Positions 12,891-22,210 of a DNA stretch of 64,000 bases are shown in pieces. The notes below the pieces were generated by a model. It was not told the DNA's origin, did not search any database, and was given only the letters and a program-made list of their open reading frames with translations. This DNA is from Streptococcus sp. Marseille-Q0941 (lineage in GTDB: Bacteria; Bacillota; Bacilli; Lactobacillales; Streptococcaceae): positions 248,001 through 312,000 of the forward strand of contig NZ_CALSFO010000003.1 of NCBI RefSeq assembly GCF_943736975.1. The letters run 5' to 3'. Position 1 is the first letter of the stretch. Each line of letters starts with the position of its first letter. The position numbers were made by a program, and so were the translations under genes.

Positions 12891-14195
12891 TTATTTCTTA
12901 TTTGGAGTAAAATGATCATTCTCAATCAATCTTGAAAATTGTTGAATGATACTCGTGAAAATACTGTTTTGCTTTAGCATTTCTTTAGGGAAGTAGAAAC
13001 GGTTGTCACCATGACGGCTTCCTGCAAGAGATTGGACGATCGGAGATAGACTTGAAAGTTCTGCTAGTTCACCATTCTTTTGGACAATCTCGATTTGCGT
13101 TCTTGGATTTTCGGATTCTGGTCGATAAATATCGTAAGGAAGGTCGAAATTCTTATGAATAGCAGTATAGTAGTTAGGGTCAAAACCAATGTCCTCTACT
13201 AAATTTCGCATGATTTCAAGTTTGTCTTGGTCTTCCTCAGAAAAAGTGATGGATTTGAAAACCTTACGATTAATGAAACGTTGGGAAAGGTCAGCTAAAA
13301 TCTTGTCTGTACTATTCATCCAAAGTTGGAAGTAGGTGTTCATGACACCATCGTCTAGCGCTAGATAGTCAGACAAGGTTACCTTCTTCTCAAAAAATGG
13401 CAGTAGATGTGGGGATGTAAGAGCAAAGAATTCCTTATTTTCAGGATAGAGTTCCTTGGCACGTTTCAAAAGATTTTGCAGAAGGACTTCCATGGCACGT
13501 GTAGCTGGGTGGAAATAAACCTGCATGTACATCTGGTAACGACTGAGAACATAATCCTCGATGGCATGCATCCCATTACGCTGAAAGGCAATGCCATTTT
13601 CAACAGGACGAATGACACGAAGAATCCGTGTCAGATCAAACTGGCCATAAAAAGCACCGGTGAAGTAGGAGTCACGAAGGAGATAGTCCATACGGTCTGC
13701 ATCAATCTGACTAGAAATCAGCTGCACCACTTGTTTGTTTGGATAAGTGTGGTCAATCACGCTGGCTACTTTTTTTGGAAAGTCCGGTGCTACCTGCAAA
13801 AGAACCTGATGAATCTCTGTTTCAGGGCTTTGGATAATTTCCTGGGTAATGACCTCATGGTCAGTGTCAAAGAGATTTTCAAAAGTATGAGAGTAGGCAC
13901 CATGTCCGAGATCATGTAATAGAGCTGCAGTCATGGTTAAGAGAGACTCGTTAGAATCCCATTCCTCAGGATATTTCTCCTCAAAAATCTCGGTGATTTG
14001 ACGGGCAATTTCGTAAACACCCAAACAGTGAGAAAAACGACTATGCTCTCCACCATGGAAAGTATAGCTAGATGTCCCAAGTTGTTTGATACGACGGAGC
14101 CGCTGAAATTCTTTGGTATTGATCAGGTCATAAATGACTTGATTATTAACGTGGATATAGTTGTGAACGGGGTCACGAAATACTTTTTCATTCAT
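12891..14195 (-). CDS. HD-domain phosphohydrolase (dGTPase/YwfO-like)
   Basis: 434 residues. Metal ligands are His56 in GGEHSRFSH, His94-Asp95 in ALLHDLGHGAYSH and a downstream Asp in SSQIDADRMDYLLRDS. It resembles YwfO and SAMHD1-like dNTP triphosphohydrolases; actual substrate unproven. ATG 14195 (MNEKVFRDP) is chosen. An extended -10 TGCTATAAT ends 6 bases before this ATG, so the predicted transcript starts at or next to the start codon, and no ribosome site exists: a candidate leaderless mRNA. The HAD gene follows in the operon. Confidence 0.86.
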   Translation of the reverse strand: MNEKVFRDPVHNYIHVNNQVIYDLINTKEFQRLRRIKQLGTSSYTFHGGEHSRFSHCLGVYEIARQITEIFEEKYPEEWDSNESLLTMTAALLHDLGHGAYSHTFENLFDTDHEVITQEIIQSPETEIHQVLLQVAPDFPKKVASVIDHTYPNKQVVQLISSQIDADRMDYLLRDSYFTGAFYGQFDLTRILRVIRPVENGIAFQRNGMHAIEDYVLSRYQMYMQVYFHPATRAMEVLLQNLLKRAKELYPENKEFFALTSPHLLPFFEKKVTLSDYLALDDGVMNTYFQLWMNSTDKILADLSQRFINRKVFKSITFSEEDQDKLEIMRNLVEDIGFDPNYYTAIHKNFDLPYDIYRPESENPRTQIEIVQKNGELAELSSLSPIVQSLAGSRHGDNRFYFPKEMLKQNSIFTSIIQQFSRLIENDHFTPNKK

Positions 14196-14201
14196 AAGAC
14201 C

Positions 14202-14210
14202 ATTATAGCA
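14202..14210 (-). promoter_or_regulatory. Extended -10 promoter placed for a leaderless transcript
   Basis: TGCTATAAT on the minus strand; six bases (GGTCTT) separate it from the ATG at 14195. Confidence 0.7.
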
Positions 14211-14267
14211 AATTCCTTGGCTTTTTGGTAAAATAGTAGGGACAAGCGAGAAGAAGGAGGAATCGTT

Positions 14268-14645
14268 GTGAAGATTAGAATGAGAAATACCATCAAGTTC
14301 GATGAACAATTGGAAGTGATCGACCAACTTTATGATGTTGAATTACGTGAAAAGGGCGATTTTTCCTATCTTTTGTTTTACAATGAAGACCAAGAAAAAG
14401 TAGTTTTGAAATTTAATGGGGAGGAACTAGTCATGACCCGTTTCTCAAATCCCAAGACCATCATGCGTTTTCTCAAGGGAACTGATAGTTTAGCCTATAT
14501 TCCAACACCTATGGGTATGCAGGAATTTATCATCCAAACAAGCCACTATGAAGTTGGTGAAGAGAAGATTGAACTAGCCTATCGACTACAAAACAAAGAA
14601 GGAGTTTCATTTGCCAACTACCGTTTAGAAATTACTTGGGGATAA
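14268..14645 (+). CDS. DUF1934 (YwiB-like) beta-barrel protein
   Basis: 125 residues, GTG start with AAGGAGG upstream. It is the small calycin-like beta-barrel family DUF1934, seen in Firmicutes next to HD or rpoE genes. The pattern GDFSYLLFYNEDQEKVVLKF and the C-terminal YRLEITWG fit. It is divergent from the HD-domain gene, with promoters back to back. Function is unknown; it may bind a small hydrophobic ligand. A MITE-like repeat lies directly after its stop and supplies a terminator-like hairpin. Confidence 0.78.
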   Translation: MKIRMRNTIKFDEQLEVIDQLYDVELREKGDFSYLLFYNEDQEKVVLKFNGEELVMTRFSNPKTIMRFLKGTDSLAYIPTPMGMQEFIIQTSHYEVGEEKIELAYRLQNKEGVSFANYRLEITWG

Positions 14646-14650
14646 GAAAA

Positions 14651-14826
14651 AGAGGCTGGGACAAAAGTCCTAGCCTCTCAATTGTCTTTGGATTGTCGAG
14701 CAAGACGCAGTGGTTGAGTGGGCTCTACTAGGCTGATTTCATCAGCTTTTACAGCCCTACTCAACTGTGCGGAGGTGGGACGACGAAATCGAATTCTAAC
14801 GAATGACCGATTTCTGTCCCACTCTC
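14651..14826. repeat. MITE-like intergenic repeat, copy A
   Basis: A 176-base element almost identical to 46031-46205 (about seven differences). Its ends are imperfect inverted repeats (GAGGCTGGGACA and TGTCCCACTC). Inside are three hairpins: GAGGCTGGGAC../..GTCCTAGCCTC, a long GTTGAGTGGGCT/AGCCCTACTCAAC, and GTGGGAC-CGAAATCG/CGATTTC-GTCCCAC. It overlaps the 3' end of the helicase gene by 2 bases. No transposase inside. Confidence 0.85.
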
Positions 14827-15907
14827 ATTTGATATACAGTTCCTGATTTTTCAAGACGATTTCACGTACGCTTGCAAATTTCTTAATTTTTTTTAGCTCT
14901 TCTGGATGTGTCACAAGAGTGATAACATATCCTTCTTTACCCATGCGTCCTGTTCGACCCGCACGGTGAGTGTAAGTTTCCTTGTCTCTAGGGACGTCAA
15001 AGTTAATCACGCATTCCAAGCTATCAATGTCGATACCACGAGCGAGAAGGTCTGTGGCAAGAAGTAGTGTCAGTTGATTATCTTTGAATTTTTCTAGAAT
15101 AACTTTTCTAAATTTGACGTTGACATCGCTAGCTAGCGAAACTGCTAAAACATCACGATATTGTAATTTTTCCTCGGCGCTTCCAAGGTCGGACAAGCTA
15201 TTAAAGAAGACAAGACCACGGAAATCTTCAACCTGTGCCAGTTTACGAAGCATATCTACTCTGTGACGTTGGTCTACTTGCATGTAGAAATGTTGAATAT
15301 TGTCTAACTTTTGGTCTGATAGATCAATGATGCGCGTATTAGGTGCAATCTTATCTTGGTCAAATTTGGTAGTGGCACTCATATAGATGAGTTGGTGGTC
15401 ACGAGGTGCATAGTGGGTAATCTTCTCCACAAAATGAATTTGAGAATCATCAAGGAGTTGGTCGAATTCATCAAGAATGATTGTTTCCACATTCATCATC
15501 TTGATTTTTTTCAATTTAATGAGTTCAAAGATACGACCAGGTGTTCCAATCAGAATTTCTGGTCCTTTTTTAAGTCGTTCAATTTGGCGTTTCTGGCTCG
15601 AACCGGATAGAAATAGCTGAGCTGTTAATCCGATAGCCTCACCCCAGGTTTTAGTGACTTCAAAAATTTGTCCAGCAAGCTCAGTATTAGGTGCTAAAAT
15701 CAATAATTGTTGGGCTTTTTTCTTTTGGAGTTTGAGAAGACTAGGTAGGAGATAGGCCAAAGTCTTTCCTGTTCCTGTTGGACTAACTCCAAGAAGATTT
15801 TCACCTTCTGTTATAGGTTCAAAAAGTTGAGTTTGAATGGGAGTAAATTCTTGGAAGCCCAGTTGGTCAAGGAGTTCAAGCCATTCGGTAGGTAGTTTGG
15901 TTTTCAT
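14825..15907 (-). CDS. DEAD-box-type RNA helicase, compact
   Basis: 360 residues, only the two RecA domains without an extension. Q motif GFQEFTPIQ, Walker A SPTGTGKT, motif Ib TPGR, motif II DEFD (instead of DEAD), SAT, and motif VI HRAGRTGRMG are visible. It should unwind or remodel RNA, e.g. in ribosome assembly or mRNA decay. Its ATG overlaps the oxidoreductase stop by 4 bases. DEFD is an accepted variant and does not suggest inactivity. Confidence 0.9.
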   Translation of the reverse strand: MKTKLPTEWLELLDQLGFQEFTPIQTQLFEPITEGENLLGVSPTGTGKTLAYLLPSLLKLQKKKAQQLLILAPNTELAGQIFEVTKTWGEAIGLTAQLFLSGSSQKRQIERLKKGPEILIGTPGRIFELIKLKKIKMMNVETIILDEFDQLLDDSQIHFVEKITHYAPRDHQLIYMSATTKFDQDKIAPNTRIIDLSDQKLDNIQHFYMQVDQRHRVDMLRKLAQVEDFRGLVFFNSLSDLGSAEEKLQYRDVLAVSLASDVNVKFRKVILEKFKDNQLTLLLATDLLARGIDIDSLECVINFDVPRDKETYTHRAGRTGRMGKEGYVITLVTHPEELKKIKKFASVREIVLKNQELYIK

Positions 15908-16881
15908 TTTTCTGCCTCAAATCTAATGCCAGAATCCTGGCGCATGGTGTAAAGTAGGTCATGGACGTGTGTCGCATCATCTATCCAGGATTGGTAGAGT
16001 ACCTGGTTTGGTTGCTTAATCATGTTTGCAAAAGCAGCAACTTCCTCAGTCATGGTGTGAGGAGCCTGATGGATAGGAAGATGAACATCATTTCCTTGAT
16101 GGTCTGTGAAAATAGCCGACTTAATATGTTCAATAGAATTAAGTATTAGTGTTCCATCTGTCGTATATATTTCGCAAGGCAAATTAGAGGTTATGTTTTT
16201 ACCAGTCTTGATACGAACTTGAAATTCTGGATAAGACAAGATACCATCCCCGTTTAAATCAATGCTATTATCTAGTTTCTGAGCTTGATAGGTTGCATGA
16301 GTTGGTTTTCCAAATAAGCGAATAGTAGCATAAATCGGATAGATACCAAGATCCATAAGTGCGCCTCCTGCAAAACGGTCTGAGAAAACGTTTGGAGTAT
16401 TGCCAGCAAGGAGTTCAGGCATTTTAGATGAATATTTGGCAAAGTTGAAATCTGCACCAAGAACCTGTTTGTCAGCAAGAAAACTCTTAATTGTAGCGAA
16501 AGCATCTTCATGATAGTTGCGTGCTGCTTCAAAGATAAAACAGTGGTTATCTTTAGCTGTTTGAACTAAATCTTGCAATTCATGTGGTTGAGTAACGGCT
16601 GGTTTTTCAAGGATAACGTGTTTACCAGCTAATAAAGTGGACTTAGCTTGAGAGTAGTGCAAAGAATTTGGACTTGCTATATAAACGACATCAAAGGAGT
16701 TCATTAAAAAAGTGTCCATCTGGTCAAATAACTGAACATTGCTGTACCGACTAGCGAATTGTTCTGCAGTTTCTAGTTTTCTGGAATAGACTGCAACCAG
16801 TTGAAATTTCCCGCTAGTATGGGCAGCCTCAACAAAATGGTGGCTGATTGAACCAGTTCCGATGATACCAAGTTTTAGCAT
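15904..16881 (-). CDS. Gfo/Idh/MocA-family NAD(P)-dependent oxidoreductase
   Basis: 325 residues. The N-terminal Rossmann fold has KLGIIGTGSISHHF, followed by EKPAVT (family EKP motif, catalytic Lys) and a C-terminal alpha/beta domain with GGALMDLGIYPIY. ATG 16881 with AAAGGAG is chosen over the far-upstream start. Substrate is unknown; relatives oxidise sugars, inositols or dihydrodiols. First gene of a two-gene operon with the helicase. Confidence 0.88.
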   Translation of the reverse strand: MLKLGIIGTGSISHHFVEAAHTSGKFQLVAVYSRKLETAEQFASRYSNVQLFDQMDTFLMNSFDVVYIASPNSLHYSQAKSTLLAGKHVILEKPAVTQPHELQDLVQTAKDNHCFIFEAARNYHEDAFATIKSFLADKQVLGADFNFAKYSSKMPELLAGNTPNVFSDRFAGGALMDLGIYPIYATIRLFGKPTHATYQAQKLDNSIDLNGDGILSYPEFQVRIKTGKNITSNLPCEIYTTDGTLILNSIEHIKSAIFTDHQGNDVHLPIHQAPHTMTEEVAAFANMIKQPNQVLYQSWIDDATHVHDLLYTMRQDSGIRFEAEK

Positions 16882-17027
16882 AGAAACTCCTTTTCCACAA
16901 GTAATGATTGATTTCATTATATCATAGAAAGAGTCAACTCGTTAAGTTAAGATAATTCTTTTGCTTTGAAGCTTCGAAATTTCTAGAAAAAATGGTACAA
17001 TAGTGACAGTATATTTAGGAGATTAGT

Positions 17028-17723
17028 ATGAGATTATTACCCATGAGAAAAATTTCTCGTCATTCAAAAAGATTGGCACTTTTTTTGACTTTTTGTGCGG
17101 GTTATGTAGATGCCTATACCTTTATTGTAAGAGGGAATACCTTAGTCGCTGGGCAGACAGGGAACGTGGTCTTTTTATCAGTCGGCATCGTTCAGAAAAA
17201 TCTAGCGGATGCTGAACTAAAGATATTGACACTTTTATCTTTCATGTTAGGCGTTTTTATGTTGACGATTTACAAGGAAAAACTTCGTATTGTTAAAAAA
17301 CCAATTCTATCACTTGTTCCATTAGCTATTCTGTCATTGATCATCGGCTTTATTCCACTGAATGTTGATAATATTTTTATTGTTCCTCCTCTAGCTTTTT
17401 GTATGGGTCTCGTTACAACAGCTTTTGGTGAGGTTTCGGGAATTGCCTATAACAACGCCTTTATGACGGGGAATATCAAACGGACCATGTTGGCTTTTGG
17501 TGAATACGTCCGAACCAAGCATACAGCATTTTTATTGGAAGGATTGATTTTTGTGAGCTTACTTATTAGTTTCATTCTAGGAGTGGTATTTTCAGCTTAC
17601 TTAACCATTGTTTTCAACGAAAAAACGATTTTAGGTGTCCCTATCATGATGAGTATTTTTTATCTAAGTATGGTTTTATCTGCTTGGCAAAAAAAGTCTA
17701 CTAAAACGCTGAATTTTGAGTGA
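17028..17723 (+). CDS. DUF1275/YoaK-family membrane protein
   Basis: 231 residues with six predicted helices. The signature FCAGYVDAYTFI and GNTLVAGQTGNVVFLS is clear, as is AFMTGNIKRTM. YoaK proteins are inner-membrane proteins of unproven transport function. TAGGAG lies 6 bases before ATG 17028. An extended -10 TGGTACAAT precedes it. Monocistronic. Confidence 0.88.
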   Translation: MRLLPMRKISRHSKRLALFLTFCAGYVDAYTFIVRGNTLVAGQTGNVVFLSVGIVQKNLADAELKILTLLSFMLGVFMLTIYKEKLRIVKKPILSLVPLAILSLIIGFIPLNVDNIFIVPPLAFCMGLVTTAFGEVSGIAYNNAFMTGNIKRTMLAFGEYVRTKHTAFLLEGLIFVSLLISFILGVVFSAYLTIVFNEKTILGVPIMMSIFYLSMVLSAWQKKSTKTLNFE

Positions 17724-17729
17724 AAATAC

Positions 17730-17758
17730 TTGTCAAAAATTTGGAATCATGCTATACT
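17730..17758 (+). promoter_or_regulatory. Promoter of the L21-Prp-L27 operon
   Basis: TTGTCA, 17-base spacer, TATACT, with start near 17765. Confidence 0.8.
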
Positions 17759-17764
17759 TGTAGA

Positions 17765-17890
17765 GTTGACTATGCACATGCCTGTGCAACCGCTCGATCA
17801 TCGTCGCTCATCCCTTGAGCTTAAGTGGTTCGTCCCACGATGCTAGGCGAGTCTTCACAATAATTCGGGGAAACCCCAAAAATCATAGGA
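17765..17890 (+). ncRNA. L21 ribosomal-protein leader
   Basis: About 125 untranslated, hairpin-rich bases separate the promoter from rplU (for example GCACATGCCTGTGC, and GGGGAAACCCC close to the ribosome site). Position and content fit the Firmicute L21_leader family, a presumed autoregulatory element. Boundaries approximate. Confidence 0.7.
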
Positions 17891-17898
17891 GGTGCATA

Positions 17899-18213
17899 AT
17901 GAGCACATACGCAATTATCAAAACTGGCGGAAAACAAGTTAAAGTTGAAGTTGGTCAAGCAGTTTACGTTGAAAAATTGAACGTTGAAGCTGGTCAAGAA
18001 GTTACTTTTAACGAAGTTGTTCTTGTTGGTGGTGAAAACACTGTTGTCGGAACTCCACTTGTTGCTGGAGCTACTGTAGTTGGAACTGTTGAAAAACAAG
18101 GAAAACAAAAGAAAGTTGTTACTTACAAGTACAAACCTAAAAAAGGTAGCCACCGTAAACAAGGTCACCGTCAACCATATACTAAAGTTGTCATCAACGC
18201 AATCAACGCTTAA
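17899..18213 (+). CDS. rplU: Ribosomal protein L21
   Basis: 104 residues, [20 protein letters not shown], with the basic C-terminal [19 protein letters not shown] that binds 23S rRNA. AGGAGG precedes ATG 17899; the frame is open further upstream through the leader, but this is not the start. First gene of the rplU-prp-rpmA operon. Confidence 0.97.
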
Positions 18214-18219
18214 TTTTAA

Positions 18220-18573
<354 letters not shown>

Positions 18574-18589
18574 CACGGAGGAAAACATT

Positions 18590-18883
18590 ATGTTAAAAAT
18601 GACTCTTAACAACTTGCAACTTTTCGCCCACAAAAAAGGTGGAGGTTCTACATCAAACGGACGTGATTCACAAGCTAAACGTCTTGGAGCTAAAGCAGCT
18701 GATGGACAAACTGTAACAGGTGGATCAATCCTTTACCGTCAACGTGGTACACACATCTATCCAGGTGTAAACGTTGGACGCGGTGGAGATGATACTTTGT
18801 TCGCTAAAGTTGAAGGCGTAGTACGTTTCGAACGTAAAGGTCGCGATAAGAAACAAGTTTCTGTTTACCCAATCGCAAAATAA
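18590..18883 (+). CDS. rpmA: Ribosomal protein L27 with cleavable N-terminal extension
   Basis: 97 residues. The precursor starts [20 protein letters not shown]; the LQLF/AHKKG junction is the Prp recognition site, so mature L27 begins at Ala13. The freed N-terminus reaches the peptidyl-transferase centre. GGAGG precedes the ATG, and a terminator follows. Confidence 0.97.
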   Translation: MLKMTLNNLQLFAHKKGGGSTSNGRDSQAKRLGAKAADGQTVTGGSILYRQRGTHIYPGVNVGRGGDDTLFAKVEGVVRFERKGRDKKQVSVYPIAK

Positions 18884-18896
18884 GCATTAAAAAAGA

Positions 18897-18926
18897 CTTT
18901 CCAAGATTTTTGGAAAGCTTTTTTTC
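18897..18926 (+). terminator. Terminator of the L21-L27 operon
   Basis: CTTTCCAA/TTGGAAAG hairpin followed by CTTTTTTT. Confidence 0.9.
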
Positions 18927-19096
18927 TTGAACAATATTAGTATCAGTTATTTTTAAAGTTAACTTGAGAAACTGTTTTAAATCAATAAAATCTTAAGGAG
19001 CTTATTTTATTTATTATGATAGATAATAAGAAGGAAATATGGTATAATATAGGGTGAGACCTTATGAATAAATAGTGAAAGAGTATATAAAAAATA

Positions 19097-20356
19097 ATGA
19101 AAAAAATAGTCATTAACGGTGGACGTCCATTAAAGGGTGAGATTACCATTAGCGGTGCAAAAAATAGTGTAGTAGCCCTGATTCCTGCTATTATTTTGTC
19201 AGATGATATTGTTATTTTGGACTGTGTTCCAGATATCTCTGATGTCGCTAGTTTGGTTGATATCATGGAAATTATGGGTGCTAGTGTTAAGCGCTATGAT
19301 GACGTTTTAGAGATTGACCCTCGTGGTGTTCAAAATAAACCGATGCCGTACGGGAAAATCAACAGTCTTCGCGCATCTTATTATTTCTATGGTAGCCTTC
19401 TTGGACGTTTCGGTGAAGCAACAGTAGGTTTACCTGGTGGATGTGATTTGGGACCTCGTCCAATTGACTTACACTTGAAGGCCTTTGAAGCGATGGGTGC
19501 TAAAACTACTTATGAGGGAGACAATATGAATCTCTCAACAAATGGTTCTAGGTTGCAAGGTGCGCACATCTACATGGATACTGTAAGTGTTGGAGCGACC
19601 ATTAATACAATGCTTGCAGCGGTAAAAGCCCAAGGACGTACAGTCATTGAAAATGCTGCTCGGGAACCTGAAATCATTGATGTAGCTACTTTGTTAAACA
19701 ATATGGGAGCTCATATTCGTGGTGCGGGTACAGATATTATTACAATTGATGGTGTTGAATCCCTTCATGGGACTCGCCATCAAGTTATTCCTGACCGTAT
19801 CGAAGCAGGGACCTATATTTGTTTGGCAGCAGCGGTTGGTAAAGGGATTCGTATTAACAATGTACTCTATGAACATTTAGAAGGTTTCATTGCAAAACTT
19901 GAAGAAATGGGCGTTCATATGATCGTTTCTGAAGATAGTATCTACGTTGAAGAACAAACAAATCTCAAGGCTGTAAACATCAAAACAGCTCCATATCCTG
20001 GATTTGCGACAGACCTTCAACAGCCGATTACTCCTCTTCTTTTAAAAGCAGAAGGGCGAGGAACACTGATTGATACCATTTATGAAAAACGTGTCAACCA
20101 TGTCTTTGAATTAGCTAAAATGAACGCAGATATTACGACAACCAATGATCACATTCTCTATAAGGGTGGCAATCCTTTACACGGTGCAAGTGTGAGAGCG
20201 ACTGACTTACGTGCAGGAGCAGCCTTAGTTATTGCCGGATTAATGGCTGAAGGTAGAACAGAAATTACTAGTGTAGAGTTCATTTTAAGAGGCTACTCAA
20301 ACATTATTGAGAAATTACGTAACCTTGGAGCAGATATTGAGCTAATCGAAGATTAG
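19097..20356 (+). CDS. murA: UDP-N-acetylglucosamine 1-carboxyvinyltransferase (MurA/MurZ)
   Basis: 419 residues. It transfers enolpyruvate from PEP to UDP-GlcNAc, the first committed step of peptidoglycan synthesis. The catalytic, fosfomycin-alkylated Cys is in [16 protein letters not shown] (~116). The N-terminal [17 protein letters not shown] is typical. Streptococci have two paralogues; the map/YtoI context corresponds to the copy called MurZ/MurA2 or murA1 depending on author, so I keep murA. An extended -10 TATGGTATAAT lies about 50 bases upstream. Confidence 0.94.
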   Translation: MKKIVINGGRPLKGEITISGAKNSVVALIPAIILSDDIVILDCVPDISDVASLVDIMEIMGASVKRYDDVLEIDPRGVQNKPMPYGKINSLRASYYFYGSLLGRFGEATVGLPGGCDLGPRPIDLHLKAFEAMGAKTTYEGDNMNLSTNGSRLQGAHIYMDTVSVGATINTMLAAVKAQGRTVIENAAREPEIIDVATLLNNMGAHIRGAGTDIITIDGVESLHGTRHQVIPDRIEAGTYICLAAAVGKGIRINNVLYEHLEGFIAKLEEMGVHMIVSEDSIYVEEQTNLKAVNIKTAPYPGFATDLQQPITPLLLKAEGRGTLIDTIYEKRVNHVFELAKMNADITTTNDHILYKGGNPLHGASVRATDLRAGAALVIAGLMAEGRTEITSVEFILRGYSNIIEKLRNLGADIELIED

Positions 20357-20373
20357 CAATTTTGAGGAACACA

Positions 20374-20925
20374 ATGAATATCTGGACAAAATTAGCAATG
20401 TATTCTTTCTATGAGACGGAACGTTTGTATTTCCGTCCCTTCTTTTTTACGGATGTAGATGACTTTCATCAACTAGCATCAGACCCTGAAAATCTCCAAT
20501 TTATTTTTCCTACCCAAGCCAGCATTGAGGAAAGTCAATATGCTCTTGCTAACTACTTTATGAAATCACCTTTAGGAATTTGGGCTATTTGTGATCAAAA
20601 AGACCAAAAAATGATTGGAGCTATCAAGTTTGAAAAGCTAGATGAAATTCGGAAAGAAGCGGAAATTGGCTATTTTTTAAGGAAAGACTATTGGTCTCAG
20701 GGATATATGACTGAAGCAGTGACTAAATTACGCGATTTATCCATGAATCAGTTTGAATTAAAACAACTATCTATTGTGACGCATCTAGAAAATAGTGCCA
20801 GTCAAAAGGTTGCACAAAAATCAGGCTTCGTTCTATATCGTCGTTTCAAGGGTAGTGACCGATATACTCGTAAAATGCGAGATTATCTAGAATTTCGCTA
20901 TACAAAAGGAGAGCTAAATGAGTAA
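20374..20925 (+). CDS. GNAT acetyltransferase (RimJ/RimL-like)
   Basis: 183 residues. TERLYFRPFFFTDVDDF at the start and GYFLRKDYWSQGYMTEA (acetyl-CoA binding motif A) are typical of RimJ/RimL. It may acetylate protein N-termini or small amines; substrate unknown. ATG 20374 is chosen (MNIWTKL) since GAGG lies just before it. It is 17 bases after murA and overlaps the next gene by 8 bases. Confidence 0.85.
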   Translation: MNIWTKLAMYSFYETERLYFRPFFFTDVDDFHQLASDPENLQFIFPTQASIEESQYALANYFMKSPLGIWAICDQKDQKMIGAIKFEKLDEIRKEAEIGYFLRKDYWSQGYMTEAVTKLRDLSMNQFELKQLSIVTHLENSASQKVAQKSGFVLYRRFKGSDRYTRKMRDYLEFRYTKGELNE

Positions 20926-22195
20926 ACACCAAGAGATTTTAGCTTATTTAGAAGAATTACCAGTCGGAAAACGTGTCAGTGTTCGAAGTATTTCAAATAG
21001 ACTGGGAGTGAGTGATGGTACAGCCTATCGTGCTATCAAAGAAGCTGAAAATAGAGGATTGGTTGAAACACGTCCTCGAAGCGGGACAGTCCGTGTTAAG
21101 TCCAAAAAAGTTGCCATTGAGAGATTAACCTTTGCAGAAATTGCAGAAGTCACTGGTTCGGAAGTTTTAGCTGGTCAGGCTGGTTTAGATAGAGAATTCA
21201 GTAAATTCTCCATCGGAGCGATGACAGAAAAGAATATTCTTTCTTATCTTCATGACGGTGGTTTACTCATTGTCGGAGATAGAACACGAATCCAATTATT
21301 GGCACTTGAAAATGAAAATGCAGTCTTGGTAACAGGTGGATTTGAAGTCCATAAAGATGTTTTAGATGCTGCTAATAAGAAAAATATCCCAGTACTACGA
21401 AGTAAACATGACACGTTCACGATTGCAACCATGATCAACCGTGCTTTGTCAAATGTTCAAATCAAGACAGATATTTTAACGGTTGAAAAAATCTATCGCA
21501 CTTGTCATGAATATGGTTTCTTACAGGAAACTGATACTGTAAAGGATTATTTGGATTTAGTTCGTAAGAATAGAAGTAGTCGCTTCCCAGTTATCAATCA
21601 GCACAAGGTTGTTGTAGGTGTGGTAACCATGCGAGATGCTGGAGATAAATCACCCGGGACGACCATAGATAAGGTCATGACAAGAACAGTCTACATGACC
21701 GGTTTAGCAACAAATATTGCTAACGTGAGCCAGAGAATGATTGCTGAAGATTTTGAGATGGTACCTGTTGTCCGGAGCAATCAAACCTTACTTGGTGTCA
21801 TTACTAGACGTGATGTCATGGAAAAAATGAGTCGTTCTCAGGTCTCAGCTTTACCAACCTTTTCAGAACAGATAGGACAGAAGTTGTCTTATCACCATGA
21901 TGAAGTTGTTATTACAGTTGAACCCTTCATGTTAGAAAAAAATGGTGTTCTAGCTAATGGTGTTCTTTCAGAAATCTTGACTCATATGACGCAAGACTTG
22001 GTTGTGAATAGTGGGCGTAACCTCATCATCGAACAAATGTTGATTTATTTTTTGCAGGCTGTTCAAATTGATGATATTTTACGGATTCAAGCTAGAATAA
22101 TTCACCATACGAGAAGGTCGGCTATTATTGATTATGATATTTATCTTAATCATCAAATTGTATCAAAAGCAAATGTTACTGTAAAAATTAATTAG
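20918..22195 (+). CDS. YtoI-like regulator: HTH, DRTGG, CBS pair and hotdog domain
   Basis: 425 residues with four modules: winged HTH (1-65, SNRLGVSDGTAYRAIKEAEN), DRTGG domain (~75-185), two CBS motifs (~190-315, usually bind adenine nucleotides) and a thioesterase-type hotdog fold (~325-420). This is the YtoI family. The order suggests a nucleotide- or acyl-CoA-sensing transcription regulator, but no target is known. It sits between a GNAT enzyme and map in one apparent operon. Confidence 0.85.
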   Translation: MSKHQEILAYLEELPVGKRVSVRSISNRLGVSDGTAYRAIKEAENRGLVETRPRSGTVRVKSKKVAIERLTFAEIAEVTGSEVLAGQAGLDREFSKFSIGAMTEKNILSYLHDGGLLIVGDRTRIQLLALENENAVLVTGGFEVHKDVLDAANKKNIPVLRSKHDTFTIATMINRALSNVQIKTDILTVEKIYRTCHEYGFLQETDTVKDYLDLVRKNRSSRFPVINQHKVVVGVVTMRDAGDKSPGTTIDKVMTRTVYMTGLATNIANVSQRMIAEDFEMVPVVRSNQTLLGVITRRDVMEKMSRSQVSALPTFSEQIGQKLSYHHDEVVITVEPFMLEKNGVLANGVLSEILTHMTQDLVVNSGRNLIIEQMLIYFLQAVQIDDILRIQARIIHHTRRSAIIDYDIYLNHQIVSKANVTVKIN

Positions 22196-22210
22196 AAACT
22201 AGGAGAAAAC

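Noticed and set aside
14651-14826. Insertion sequence
   Set aside because: Only 176 bases and no transposase reading frame in the element or its second copy.
15084-15610. Plus-strand open frames within the helicase
   Set aside because: No initiation signals and full overlap with a well-supported gene on the other strand.
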